From NCBI RefSeq assembly GCF_024158025.1, contig NZ_JAMZEL010000005.1, positions 386,168-450,167 on the forward strand: a stretch of DNA of 64,000 bases, in the 5' to 3' direction. The DNA is from Runella salmonicolor. GTDB lineage: Bacteria > Bacteroidota > Bacteroidia > Cytophagales > Spirosomataceae. A program made the position numbers and the translations under genes. Position 1 is the first letter of the stretch. Each line of letters starts with the position of its first letter. Positions 16,903-26,312 of this stretch are shown one piece after another. Below the pieces are notes generated by a model that was not told the origin of the DNA, ran no database searches, and saw only the letters and a list, made by a program, of their open reading frames with translations.

Positions 16903-18840
16903 TCAACTGCCCCCTCCGCAACCTTTCAAAACCAACCCGATAAAATTTGCCACTCTGCTCGCGGGAGCAACCCAAAGGGTACTTTCATCGCCATCCAGCG
17001 CATTTATAAAATTTCCACCCCTTCCCAATGGAGTACCCGTCAGTTTTTTACTTCCATGATAAAATTCTATTTCAGCCAGATCTCCATTTCCATTTTCGCC
17101 TGACACAAATCGTATTTGGGGATAAACAGCCCCATTATTAATCTTAAACTCCTGCCAAGTACCGTTTCCATTTTGAGAAATCGTATACAAACTATCCCAA
17201 GTCACCCCATCAAAAGAACCTTGAATCTGCGCCCCAACCAAGTGGTTTTGACAACAATCATCCCTAAATTTAAGTCGTACTCTATTCACCGCGCAGAGTT
17301 CTTCTTCTCCGCACTCCGCCACGCTAAGGGTCGTAACGGCCTGACTGTTACACCCTTCTTTGGTGGCCGTCAGGGTATAGGTGTAGTTCCCTTTTTCTGC
17401 TGGTACGTTCACGCTCACAAAATTCCCGCTGCTATTGATTCCCTTGCCGCTCCAGTTGTAGGCCACCCCAGCACAGTTGCCTCCCGTGCAATTTGCCGAG
17501 AGCGTAACCTCTGAACCGCAGGTTGGGTTGGGGTTATCTGCATGGATACCCAACGTAAAATTGCAGGTGTTGGGCGAGCACTGCGGCAGTACATCGTCAT
17601 TCAATACGATATTTTTGGGCTGCGAATACGCCGATAAATTATACCCAGAATTATTAAGGATACTTAGCAATGAGTACGTCGTAGTACTTGTCGCACTGAT
17701 AGGCGACATAGGAGTAGTTAGTAGCTGTTGAATTTCTGCGCTTTGCGTTGCAGGAGCAAAATCGTTAATTGAGTTGGGGGACCCAATGACCAACGTTACA
17801 AATTTAGCCCCGTGTTCGTACGATTGTTTTAGAAAATTAATTTTATCAGTTGTGGTTCCTTGCGGAAACATCTCATTCATAATCCATTTATTGGGAACAT
17901 TGGTTCGTAACAAATCCATCGAAAACCGGTGATTATAGAACATATCATCATTGACTTTGACCCCATCAAATCGACAATTCAACTTTTGAAAGCCTATTGT
18001 TCCTCGATTTTTTGAAGCTCCGTCAAAAACCGACCCCATATCCAACACAAACTTTATATTTGAGTCAACGGCTTTGACCGCGTTTCCCATTTGGTCGATA
18101 AATTCTTTCAATTTTAAATGCCTGAATATATACCAACGCCTTCCCGCCTCATCATTTTGGTTGATGGGGGGTTGGGCTGCCGTTCCGTACTGCGCTAAAT
18201 GCCAGTTACTAAACGCATTTTTCATGTGCGACGAATAGTCAAAAAGAGCCCCATGCGGGTATTCTCCTTCCTGATTTGACGTAATAGAAACGCTTATAAA
18301 CAACAACTTGCCTTGTTCCTGAAGGTATTTGTAGCGTTGGGTCACTTCCGTCACAAAAGCTTTGGCTTTTTCTACCGATGGCTGATGGGCAAGGCTGAAC
18401 ATTTTATCGTTGTAGCCGTCGGTGTACACATTTCCTGCCGCGTCCCGCATTTCATTTGCTTCTCCTCCCCAGATAAACCCCGACCGGTTTATGCCGTAGG
18501 CATTATTGGCACCCAAATGAATTCGTAGCGCAATCTTATCCATTCCTTGTTCGAGTGCCTTGGCAATGACGTTATCTACGGGCCGCCATTCTGACGCAAT
18601 ATTTGGGTTGGAAAGACACTGAAATGAAGGGCATTTGGTGATATCCCACCGTACTGTTATGTACACCGAATTGCACCCTATCGACTTTGCCCCCGGAACC
18701 ATATCAGCATAGTGTTCATACTGATTATCTTCCTGGATATTAAGGACTAACATGGCCAAGTAACGTTTATTGTCTTGGCTCCATCCTGCAAAACTCAAGG
18801 AGAATAAAAAAATCTGCAGGCAAACAAATGTTTTTTTCAT
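16903..18840 (-). CDS. Secreted TIM-barrel glycosidase-like protein with Ig-like and discoidin-like domains
   Basis: 645 aa from the ATG at 18840 (MKKTFVCLQ), which places a signal peptide at about 1-22; the longer frame to 18915 starts with a non-ATG codon. Residues about 25-410 look like a clan GH-A barrel: SITSNQEGEY could carry the acid/base Glu and IMNEMFPQG the nucleophile, similar to GH42-like enzymes. A cysteine-rich Ig/PKD-like stretch follows (about 440-530) and the end resembles an F5/8-type carbohydrate-binding fold. No type IX sorting tail is evident. It may trim or degrade an extracellular glycan. Catalytic residues are inferred from pattern only. Confidence 0.6.
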   Translation of the reverse strand: MKKTFVCLQIFLFSLSFAGWSQDNKRYLAMLVLNIQEDNQYEHYADMVPGAKSIGCNSVYITVRWDITKCPSFQCLSNPNIASEWRPVDNVIAKALEQGMDKIALRIHLGANNAYGINRSGFIWGGEANEMRDAAGNVYTDGYNDKMFSLAHQPSVEKAKAFVTEVTQRYKYLQEQGKLLFISVSITSNQEGEYPHGALFDYSSHMKNAFSNWHLAQYGTAAQPPINQNDEAGRRWYIFRHLKLKEFIDQMGNAVKAVDSNIKFVLDMGSVFDGASKNRGTIGFQKLNCRFDGVKVNDDMFYNHRFSMDLLRTNVPNKWIMNEMFPQGTTTDKINFLKQSYEHGAKFVTLVIGSPNSINDFAPATQSAEIQQLLTTPMSPISATSTTTYSLLSILNNSGYNLSAYSQPKNIVLNDDVLPQCSPNTCNFTLGIHADNPNPTCGSEVTLSANCTGGNCAGVAYNWSGKGINSSGNFVSVNVPAEKGNYTYTLTATKEGCNSQAVTTLSVAECGEEELCAVNRVRLKFRDDCCQNHLVGAQIQGSFDGVTWDSLYTISQNGNGTWQEFKINNGAVYPQIRFVSGENGNGDLAEIEFYHGSKKLTGTPLGRGGNFINALDGDESTLWVAPASRVANFIGLVLKGCGGGS

Positions 18841-19021
18841 GCTTCCAATTCTTTTCAAAAATGAGTAAAAATTCTTACGAAGTCTCAAAGAGGGTAAGCA
18901 TGTAGTAAAAGTCAAACGACAAGATGGTAATTAAACTAACGATAATAGTGGCACGATGTTATCTGTGAAGGGTTTCTAAAATTTCGTTTTTGCTTTAATA
19001 AATCATTTGACAACACCACAA

Positions 19022-19029
19022 CAAAAGTA
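19022..19029 (-). promoter_or_regulatory. Possible -7 element in the 279-base gap before the glycosidase-like gene
   Basis: Minus-strand TACTTTTG. It lies 182 bases before the ATG at 18840, which would leave a long 5' leader. Nothing else recognisable was seen in 18841-19119. Confidence 0.3.
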
Positions 19030-19119
19030 GCAAAAACGCCTATACAGGATGCTTTACGATAAAATAACCCATTTTTTCAGCCCTTTTGTTAAGCACAAAT
19101 CAGCATACGTAAACGTAGA

Positions 19120-20682
19120 TTATATCCCTTCATAGATTTTAAATTTTTTAGTTTGCCTCACTAATCTAAACCGATAAGCTGGAAACTGATTTTCTAACGT
19201 GGGATTGGTCGGAATTTGTTGATAGGCTTCGTGTACAAACGCGTATATTTTCCCCGCTTTCCCGTCGTATTTTTCGGCCAAAAAACCACATCCTTTGGCA
19301 AATTTGAGGTCAATGCTCCCCACCAATTTCCGCGCCTTTACGGCATCTACGTTGAGTGAACCCGAGGTAAAATAGAGGATATTTTCTGGTTTGTCAACGG
19401 CATGGATAAACGCCAAATCCTGCTCGTCGGCATGTCTTAATGCAAAACCTGAGCTTCCCGTCGCTGACTCATTGCGGATTTCAACTTTTTTGAGGATAAA
19501 TGTTGAAAGCCCATAACCACTGTTCAAAATAATTAATGTTCCAAGCACCCATTTAGCCGAAACCTGCGACCGGCGCGATACCCTCAACAACAATGGCAGA
19601 AATAAGTAAGCCACTACTTTGGTATGGCGATATTCTACAGAAATTTCAGCGCCTTTGTTGTACAATAACAAAAATATGCCACAATAAACCAGATAAAAAC
19701 CTAAAAACAGCCAGCGGGCTTCGTCATGTCCGGATTGTTTCATTACCCATATTAACCCCAGAAAACTGACCGCCATCAGGGAATAATACAGGCTGTGCCC
19801 CCATTCAGGAAAATCCGTACGGACCAGTAACTGAGGGTATATTTCGGCAATACTGAACCAGTGCGTAAGTGGATAAGTAAGGGTTTCAAACGACGTCCAC
19901 GAAATATTAAACGGTTGGTTGGTACTCGTGATGGGGCTCGTTCCGAGGTTGATAAATCCCAACTGAGTGATAGCCAGATAAAAAATCATGCACAACCCTA
20001 CCGCTAAAGCCGTCCAAAAAGCAGGTATAAAAAGTTTTTTTTGCTTTCTAAAATCATTCAGGAAAGCAATGCCTGCACAACCGCACAAGGCAGCTAAGCC
20101 GATGGTATAAGCCGTTTTTAAGAAGAAGGAGAGCAACGACAACAGCAACATCCCACCAAAAAGGATAAAAGGTTGGCGGCGATATTTTAAGAAACACCAA
20201 ATAGTCCAAGGCTGACTTCCAAAAAGGAGCAATTCACCCCCAGTATAATTGAGAAAGTTGATGGTAAATAACCGAGAAGTAGCAATAAAAAATAGCCCAA
20301 GCGCAATGGTTGTTGTATCAAATTCTAACCCCTGATATACAAAATACCAACCCATTAGCCCCGCCACCGAAAAAGCCAGCGTTATCCACAAACTTGCCAT
20401 TCCAGGCGAAATATTCAGCAATTCGCTCAGCGCCCCTGGCACCATATACTGACCAGGGCTCCACCACGTCAAAAACAAGGATTGATTTTGGGCAATATTT
20501 ACAGGAGACGGTATTAAAAGTGTATTGAATTGGCCCGTACTCAGCATATCATTCCAAACAGCTAAACCAAAACCTGGATCTTCTCCCAACACCAAGGGAA
20601 CGTAATACCCAGCCATTGTCATCAACAACAATACCCCGATTACCAAAGAACGACGCGTAAGTATTTTCTCAATCAAAGCCAT
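19120..20682 (-). CDS. Polytopic membrane protein of the polysaccharide locus
   Basis: 520 aa with about ten predicted membrane segments in the first 400 residues and a soluble C-terminal part of roughly 110 residues. The topology recalls GT-C glycosyltransferases or YfhO-like proteins, but no firm catalytic motif was found; a short loop after the first segment contains GEDPGFG. It follows the Wzy-like gene with a 20-base gap on the same strand and so probably belongs to the same transcript. It could be a lipid-linked-sugar transferase. I do not recognise the family with confidence. Confidence 0.6.
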   Translation of the reverse strand: MALIEKILTRRSLVIGVLLLMTMAGYYVPLVLGEDPGFGLAVWNDMLSTGQFNTLLIPSPVNIAQNQSLFLTWWSPGQYMVPGALSELLNISPGMASLWITLAFSVAGLMGWYFVYQGLEFDTTTIALGLFFIATSRLFTINFLNYTGGELLLFGSQPWTIWCFLKYRRQPFILFGGMLLLSLLSFFLKTAYTIGLAALCGCAGIAFLNDFRKQKKLFIPAFWTALAVGLCMIFYLAITQLGFINLGTSPITSTNQPFNISWTSFETLTYPLTHWFSIAEIYPQLLVRTDFPEWGHSLYYSLMAVSFLGLIWVMKQSGHDEARWLFLGFYLVYCGIFLLLYNKGAEISVEYRHTKVVAYLFLPLLLRVSRRSQVSAKWVLGTLIILNSGYGLSTFILKKVEIRNESATGSSGFALRHADEQDLAFIHAVDKPENILYFTSGSLNVDAVKARKLVGSIDLKFAKGCGFLAEKYDGKAGKIYAFVHEAYQQIPTNPTLENQFPAYRFRLVRQTKKFKIYEGI

Positions 20683-20702
20683 GAAACAATCTTAAACTTA
20701 AC

Positions 20703-22001
20703 TTATGCAGGTTGAGGTTGTAAGGTACTTTGGGCTTTTTGTGTTGAATAAACGCCAAAAAAACGGATAAACATTACATACACCAACCACATACTAAGAT
20801 CTTGTGGACGTGCTCCTGAAAACAGAGCAATAAGAACAATGATTGAAAAATAAGCCAGAAACAAAGACAAATCGTTGGCAGGCCTGAAAAATTGCTGAAG
20901 GGCCGTAAAACCCATCACCACAAAGAAACTATTAAACAGAATAAAACCCAATATACCCTGATTTACAAGCGCTTCGATGGCGGGCACATCAAAAAACTGG
21001 GCCTTGTAGCCTTCCCCAAATAGGATAGTTCCGAGGGAACCTTCTCCCAGAAAAACCTCGAAAACGTATTTAAAACTGTACACCCTGTTGACCGAAGAGT
21101 GGTCAATTGATGCCGTTTTTTGGTCTACTTCAACGCCCGTAACGGTATAAATAACACTACCGAAGCGCGACATAAAAGTGTTAAAATATACCCCAAGCGC
21201 ATACGACGCAAACTGAAACTGCGAAAGTAAAAATGCAACAATTCCGTACACTACGGCGGCAATAGCCAACACACGCGGCTTAAATATAGAGACCACCATA
21301 CCACGACCGTGCAACGTAACATAAATAAGAATCATGACACCTAAGCCAATCAAACTCATGTTGGTCCGGGCCAGAATTAAGACTCCAACGGAAAAAATGG
21401 CAATCAAGAAATAAAAGATTTTGAAAATCCAGTTTTTGGTACGCCCTGCCACCAACAATGCCGAAAGAATAGAACACAACGCATTATTTGCATAGGCGTG
21501 GGGGTTACTATTTTGGGTATTGGCCGCAAATTTAATGGCTGCACGCTCCCCAAACGTCCAGTGAGGGTCTTTGGTCAAACTGTAAAGAAGGCCAATACTG
21601 GCTACCAGTGTATAAAAGACCATGACTTTCAGCACAATATTTGCTTTATCATTGGGGTAATACATGGACGCAAAAAGAAACACAACGGGTATGATGTAAG
21701 TCAATGTTTCTCGTAGCCTTTCTGGCGAACCCGCTGGACTAGGGTAATATTTCCAATACACCCATCCCAACACCAAAAAGCTAAACCAACAAACAAAAAG
21801 CGTTTGGTTAGGCAAAAATACAGTTCGGAAAATATTCAGAGGCATTAGCAATGCCAACCCAACTGCCCAATACAATATAGTAAACGTACTTCCCTGAGGT
21901 CCAATACCGAAACCATCCCGAACGATAAAAACAATCGGATATGCGTTCCAAAGCATGTTAATCCCAAGCGCCTGGCGATAGTATTTTAATTCCTCCCACA
22001 T
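20703..22001 (-). CDS. O-antigen ligase / Wzy polymerase-like membrane protein
   Basis: 432 aa with 10-12 membrane segments and a larger periplasmic loop towards the C-terminal half (about 290-340), the layout of the Wzy_C/O-antigen ligase family. The loop with NSNPHAYANNA followed by ARTNMSLIGLG is typical of these proteins. It would polymerise repeat units or attach a finished chain to an acceptor at the periplasmic face. It ends 12 bases from the GT2 gene. Polymerase and ligase cannot be told apart from sequence. Confidence 0.7.
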   Translation of the reverse strand: MWEELKYYRQALGINMLWNAYPIVFIVRDGFGIGPQGSTFTILYWAVGLALLMPLNIFRTVFLPNQTLFVCWFSFLVLGWVYWKYYPSPAGSPERLRETLTYIIPVVFLFASMYYPNDKANIVLKVMVFYTLVASIGLLYSLTKDPHWTFGERAAIKFAANTQNSNPHAYANNALCSILSALLVAGRTKNWIFKIFYFLIAIFSVGVLILARTNMSLIGLGVMILIYVTLHGRGMVVSIFKPRVLAIAAVVYGIVAFLLSQFQFASYALGVYFNTFMSRFGSVIYTVTGVEVDQKTASIDHSSVNRVYSFKYVFEVFLGEGSLGTILFGEGYKAQFFDVPAIEALVNQGILGFILFNSFFVVMGFTALQQFFRPANDLSLFLAYFSIIVLIALFSGARPQDLSMWLVYVMFIRFFGVYSTQKAQSTLQPQPA

Positions 22002-22012
22002 TGTTCCGTCAC

Positions 22013-22729
22013 TTATTTGAATAATCCATATCTAAAAATGCAGTAAATAGCCCGAAAGCCGTCCTTCCAGTTGATTTTCTTGCCTTCTGCATAGGTTCGG
22101 CCATAATACGAAACGCCTACTTCGTAGATTCGTATGTTGGGTATTTTCGAAATTTTGGCGGTTACTTCTGGCTCAAAACCAAACCGTTTCTCGTTCAATT
22201 CCAGCCCCTGAATCAAGTCAATTCTGAAAAGCTTGTAGCAGGTTTCCATGTCCGTCAAATTCAAATTGCTGAACATGTTGCTCAAAAACGTCAGGATTTT
22301 GTTTCCAATTGAATGCCAGAAAAATAAAATCCGGTGCGCTTTACCACCCATAAAACGTGAACCATATACCACATCGGCGTGGCCATCTACGATGGGTTGT
22401 AATAAAATATTAAATTCTTTGGGGTCATATTCTAAGTCAGCATCCTGAATAACGACATAATTGCCCTGTGCCCTGCGAATCCCCGTATGTAAGGCGGCCC
22501 CCTTTCCTTGGTTTACTTCATGCTTAAAATAAGAAACCTCCACGCTGGGATTCATTGCCTTAAACGCAAAGATTTGTGCTTCTGTCTCATCTTTTGAGCA
22601 ATCGTTTACCACGATAATCTCTTTCTCAAAACCACCAATCAACTCCACAGAGGCAACTGCTTTCAAAACGGTTTGAATCGTTTTTTCTTCGTTATAAGCG
22701 GGAATTACAATGCTAAGTTTTAAACTCAC
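22013..22729 (-). CDS. GT2-family glycosyltransferase (dolichyl/undecaprenyl-phosphate sugar synthase-like)
   Basis: 238 aa with a GTG start at 22729; no ATG fits. GT-A fold: SIVIPAYNEEKTI at the N-terminus, VNDCSKDET, and the metal-binding DADLEYDP (Asp-x-Asp). The overall match is to DPM1-like enzymes that load a sugar onto a polyprenyl phosphate. Such a product could feed the GT-C enzymes of the locus. No C-terminal membrane pair is seen. Confidence 0.85.
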   Translation of the reverse strand: MSLKLSIVIPAYNEEKTIQTVLKAVASVELIGGFEKEIIVVNDCSKDETEAQIFAFKAMNPSVEVSYFKHEVNQGKGAALHTGIRRAQGNYVVIQDADLEYDPKEFNILLQPIVDGHADVVYGSRFMGGKAHRILFFWHSIGNKILTFLSNMFSNLNLTDMETCYKLFRIDLIQGLELNEKRFGFEPEVTAKISKIPNIRIYEVGVSYYGRTYAEGKKINWKDGFRAIYCIFRYGLFK

Positions 22730-22806
22730 GATTAATTATTTTAAATATTTCTGCACTGATTTAATAGTGTCTTTTTCTCATTCTCAAGATACAGTCAGTC
22801 AACTTT

Positions 22807-23826
22807 TTAAGAGTGGTAACGTAGTCGTAAATAGTTTAACGCTGGTTTTTCGACCAGATACGTAATCCCCACCGCTAGCACCAAAGCCCCCACCAACGCC
22901 ACAAGGGCCGCTGGGATAAATTGCCAGTCTAGTTTGTCGCGCAGTAAAGTTACAACTCCATTCATAAAATAATGGTGAATTACATAAAGGCTGTACGAAA
23001 TTGTTCCCAAAAACCGCGTGATACGGTTATTAATCCACTCCAAACGTTGGCTTACAAACAAAAAGAAACTCCCAAAATAAAGCGTACTAACGGCAATATA
23101 TTCGGGCCAGCTTAAAAACAAATTGCTCCGACCCGCTTTTTCAAATAAGAATAGCGTAAGGAAATAAGCCAGAACAATGCCCCCAACGCGCTGCAATTGG
23201 TAACCTTCCGTATAAATTTTATAATAAAGAATACCCGCCCAAAAAAGTTGAAAATGATTAATCAACGGAAAGCCTTCACGAATAGACGTATACAAAGAAG
23301 GATACGAAACACTGACCCACCCATGAACAATCGCCTGAATAACGACCAACGCAAATCCGTACCACTCAAGGTTTTTAACTTTATTGAACAAAAATGCCAA
23401 CAGCATTAATCCATAAAAAAGCATCTCAACAATCAGCGTCCAGTAAGATTCGTCCAAATCTCTCACTCCAAAATAATGCTGAAACATGGTCATATTGGCC
23501 AAGTAATCACCCCAAGAGATGTCACTGTAGCCCCAATATTTTCCGATGAGCATCCAACCAGCAGTCAATGTAACGGCGACCCAATACACTGGATACAGTC
23601 TCGAAAAACGGGCAAATACAAAATCTACGGCCCGGGTGGTTTTATTGAGCGTCATGTAAATCACAAAACCGCTGATAATAAAAAATAAATCAACTCCAGT
23701 CACACCCCATGAAAAATGGACTGGAGCTTCGGCCTGATGTAACGTAAGATGGAAAAGAACGACCGCCAACGCTGCAATGCCCCTAAATGTATCTAATGTA
23801 GCTAACCGCTGTTTTTTATTAGACAT
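22807..23826 (-). CDS. Acyltransferase 3 family membrane protein
   Basis: 339 aa with about ten membrane segments. The start LATLDTFRGIAALAVVLFHL carries the conserved Arg and His of the family, and the FFIISGFVIYMT stretch is characteristic. Members transfer acetyl or other acyl groups to surface glycans. Two copies of an inverted repeat shared with the promoter region of the whole locus lie 22-65 bases upstream, which suggests separate control of this modification step. Confidence 0.9.
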   Translation of the reverse strand: MSNKKQRLATLDTFRGIAALAVVLFHLTLHQAEAPVHFSWGVTGVDLFFIISGFVIYMTLNKTTRAVDFVFARFSRLYPVYWVAVTLTAGWMLIGKYWGYSDISWGDYLANMTMFQHYFGVRDLDESYWTLIVEMLFYGLMLLAFLFNKVKNLEWYGFALVVIQAIVHGWVSVSYPSLYTSIREGFPLINHFQLFWAGILYYKIYTEGYQLQRVGGIVLAYFLTLFLFEKAGRSNLFLSWPEYIAVSTLYFGSFFLFVSQRLEWINNRITRFLGTISYSLYVIHHYFMNGVVTLLRDKLDWQFIPAALVALVGALVLAVGITYLVEKPALNYLRLRYHS

Positions 23827-23847
23827 AATTGATTACAGGTACAATTC

Positions 23848-23891
23848 ACTTTGCGTTACAAAGTTGATTTTTTTACTTTGTATTTCAAAGT
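23848..23891. promoter_or_regulatory. Two copies of the inverted repeat ACTTTG-N5-CAAAGT
   Basis: Perfect copies at 23848-23864 (spacer CGTTA) and 23875-23891 (spacer TATTT), 27 bases apart, in the 87-base gap before the acyltransferase gene. A third copy lies at 44493-44509. Likely binding sites of a dimeric regulator. Confidence 0.65.
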
Positions 23892-23913
23892 GAAATTTAA
23901 TTTTCTCAAAAAA

Positions 23914-25119
23914 CTACTCTTTCGAAAACAGCAACTTTTGACAAAATACCTCCGAACGGTAGTCCTGAAGGTATTTATTTCCATCAATTACGGGATTCTT
24001 TTGTGATAAATAAGTACTCATGGCATCGGCAATGGCTTCAGCCCGGTGAGGAGCCACCGTTATACCCAGTTGATATTGGCTGACCAATACCCCCATTACC
24101 CCAAGTTTAGAGGCAATCAGCGGCTTACTGTACTTAGCCGCCAAGCCCAGAATATTGCTGGAACTGAAAAAATTGATGTAAGGGACCAAGACAATATCCG
24201 CAATTTTAAAGACTTCATTGGTAGCAGCAGGGGCAAAAAAGTGAAAATGCTTGATAAACAACACCTCTGGGTATTTTTTTTCGGCCTCATTAATAGCCGC
24301 AAAAAGCGTAGTATCGTAGCCTTTTTCGGGCTCTCCACAAATCAAAATACTCAGTTGGCTGCGCTCTTGGTGAGTCAATCGCTGCAACGCCGCCAGAATG
24401 GTAGGAACGTTTTTGCGGGCTGATAAATGTCCATATATCAAGAAAATTCGGCGGCCCTCCGCTACGCCGTACTTTCTTTTTAAGTCTACTACCGATGTAG
24501 TGGTAACTTGCGCCACGTCAATTGGGTCTGGCAAATGCTCAAATCGCGGGCCAAAACGCACATTGTACTCTTCTACGCCCTGTTTATCGTTCAGAAAGAA
24601 AATGCGTTCTAGCTGTGGATTGCGCAGCATCCATCGCATTTGCCATCCTTTCCGCCATCCTCGCCATTCGCGGCGCAATTTGTCGGTCAGGGTTGAGTCG
24701 TCTTCATAATATTTACGGAAAGGTAAAAATAAAAGCCCCGAAAACTTCACGCCCAAATTACTTATCGAAGTCCTTCCCAGCTCATATTGAAAGGCGTCAA
24801 TGTGCATAAAAATCAGCCGCTCAACCTTATATTTATGAATCAAATCGGTCAGGTAGCGCATTTCGGCCGCCGCCCGTCGCAATACACTGGTCAGGGCTAA
24901 AAAAGAGGCTAATTGCTCTGAATCTATGTAATGAAACTGCACTAGCAATTCATCCGCACGGAATCGGTCACGAGCCCCTTCGTGCAATACGAACACAAAC
25001 TGGCTCCGAACTTCTTCAGGCATTTTTTTTAAATATTCTACCAAAAACTGCAAGTAATCTAAATGATGCCCGCTGATGTCTCGGTCGTAAATAAGGGTGC
25101 GTACTGGGAGTTGCATCAT
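23914..25119 (-). CDS. GT-B (GT4-like) glycosyltransferase
   Basis: 401 aa. The N-terminal part has YDRDISGHHLDYLQFL; the C-terminal Rossmann domain contains IYGHLSARKNVPTILAAL and a donor-site SSNILGLAAKYSKPLIAS in place of the usual E-x7-E, so it is a divergent GT4-like enzyme. Its ATG overlaps the stop of the preceding GT4 gene by four bases (ATGA), indicating translational coupling. Probably adds one sugar of the repeat unit; specificity unknown. Confidence 0.78.
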   Translation of the reverse strand: MMQLPVRTLIYDRDISGHHLDYLQFLVEYLKKMPEEVRSQFVFVLHEGARDRFRADELLVQFHYIDSEQLASFLALTSVLRRAAAEMRYLTDLIHKYKVERLIFMHIDAFQYELGRTSISNLGVKFSGLLFLPFRKYYEDDSTLTDKLRREWRGWRKGWQMRWMLRNPQLERIFFLNDKQGVEEYNVRFGPRFEHLPDPIDVAQVTTTSVVDLKRKYGVAEGRRIFLIYGHLSARKNVPTILAALQRLTHQERSQLSILICGEPEKGYDTTLFAAINEAEKKYPEVLFIKHFHFFAPAATNEVFKIADIVLVPYINFFSSSNILGLAAKYSKPLIASKLGVMGVLVSQYQLGITVAPHRAEAIADAMSTYLSQKNPVIDGNKYLQDYRSEVFCQKLLFSKE

Positions 25120-26231
25120 GCGTTTACCAATTCTTTGTATACTTCTAGCGTTTGTTTAGCCGTTGTTTCTGCCTTAAAAAGCGGCACTCGTTCATAGCCA
25201 CGTTGGCGCATTTGCCCTTGAAGCGTTTGACTATAAACCACCTTTTCGATGGCGTCTTTGATAGAATCTTTATTTTCAGCTTCAAAATAAACGCCTGCTT
25301 CGTCCGCAATTTCATCAAAAGAAGTTCCCGCAGTCACTGCCACTGGACAGCCACAACTCATAGCTTCCAAAACGGGTAAACCGAAACCTTCCATCAACGA
25401 CGGAAACACAAATAACTGCGCTCGCTCGTACAACTGAACCAACGTAGTATCATCAAAAATGGGGTGATAAAGTACTTGCTTCTCCACTCCCGCTTCGTTT
25501 ATTGAGCGAATTTCTTCATTTGAAAATTTTCCACCACCCGCACAAACCAGATGCAAATCTTTGTCTTTGAGCAGAATAGGCGCCATAGCGGCCAGAAAAG
25601 TATCGAAGTTTTTGTAATAATCTCGTTTACCAACAAACAAAACGTAACGCTCAGGCAGCGTCAGCGTTTTCTGTCCGATAAGCGCGGGTTTATCAAGGTA
25701 ATTACCCAAAGGAACCACTTTTATTTTGGTTTCGTCAACGTCAAAATATTCCAAAATACCCCGTTTGGTAGCTTCTGAAACCGAAATAACGATGTCGGCA
25801 CGTTTAAGCAACTGTTGTTTCAAATCCGAAAGGCCTTCGCCCAATACTGGAAACATTTTTCCGTATTTTTCACTCAATACATCATGAAAAGTCAGCACCA
25901 TTGGCTTTTTTCCTACCTTATCCAAAAAGTAAGAATGATAGTAAGTAGGATGAAAAATATCGAAATTTCCCAGGCTCAGCTTGGTAGAACTATAGAGGCG
26001 ATTGAGCCGTGAAAATAATTGATTGGCGCGGGGATTATTGGCAAATTGCTGATAACGAACAGGATGTGAGTAGTTTACATCCCGAAGATATTCATTATTT
26101 GAAAATTTTAATGCTAGTTCAAATTCAATGTCCGGGCATCCCGCAAAAGCATTCATCAGCTCATAAAAATACCGTGAAATACCGCCATACTGGGTGCCGG
26201 TAAAGGTCTGGTGGTCATAAAGAACTTTCAT
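25116..26231 (-). CDS. GT4-family glycosyltransferase
   Basis: 371 aa from the ATG at 26231 (MKVLYDHQTF), with the acceptor-side GGISRYFYEL motif near the N-terminus and the donor-site FPSLMEGFGLPVLEAMSCG with E-x7-E in the C-terminal half. This is the classic layout of mannosyl- or similar transferases in glycan clusters. It has a -7-like element just upstream and overlaps the next gene by four bases. Sugar specificity is not assigned. Confidence 0.9.
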   Translation of the reverse strand: MKVLYDHQTFTGTQYGGISRYFYELMNAFAGCPDIEFELALKFSNNEYLRDVNYSHPVRYQQFANNPRANQLFSRLNRLYSSTKLSLGNFDIFHPTYYHSYFLDKVGKKPMVLTFHDVLSEKYGKMFPVLGEGLSDLKQQLLKRADIVISVSEATKRGILEYFDVDETKIKVVPLGNYLDKPALIGQKTLTLPERYVLFVGKRDYYKNFDTFLAAMAPILLKDKDLHLVCAGGGKFSNEEIRSINEAGVEKQVLYHPIFDDTTLVQLYERAQLFVFPSLMEGFGLPVLEAMSCGCPVAVTAGTSFDEIADEAGVYFEAENKDSIKDAIEKVVYSQTLQGQMRQRGYERVPLFKAETTAKQTLEVYKELVNA

Positions 26232-26282
26232 GCAGCACTCATTAAAGATAATAAATAGGCCGCTATTTGCGGTTATTTCCCG

Positions 26283-26290
26283 CAAAAGTA
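26283..26290 (-). promoter_or_regulatory. Internal -7 element before the GT4 gene
   Basis: Minus-strand TACTTTTG, 52 bases before the ATG at 26231 and inside an 81-base gap, fitting a secondary start site within the polysaccharide locus. Confidence 0.4.
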
Positions 26291-26312
26291 CAAAAAAACT
26301 CTATCTGAATGG

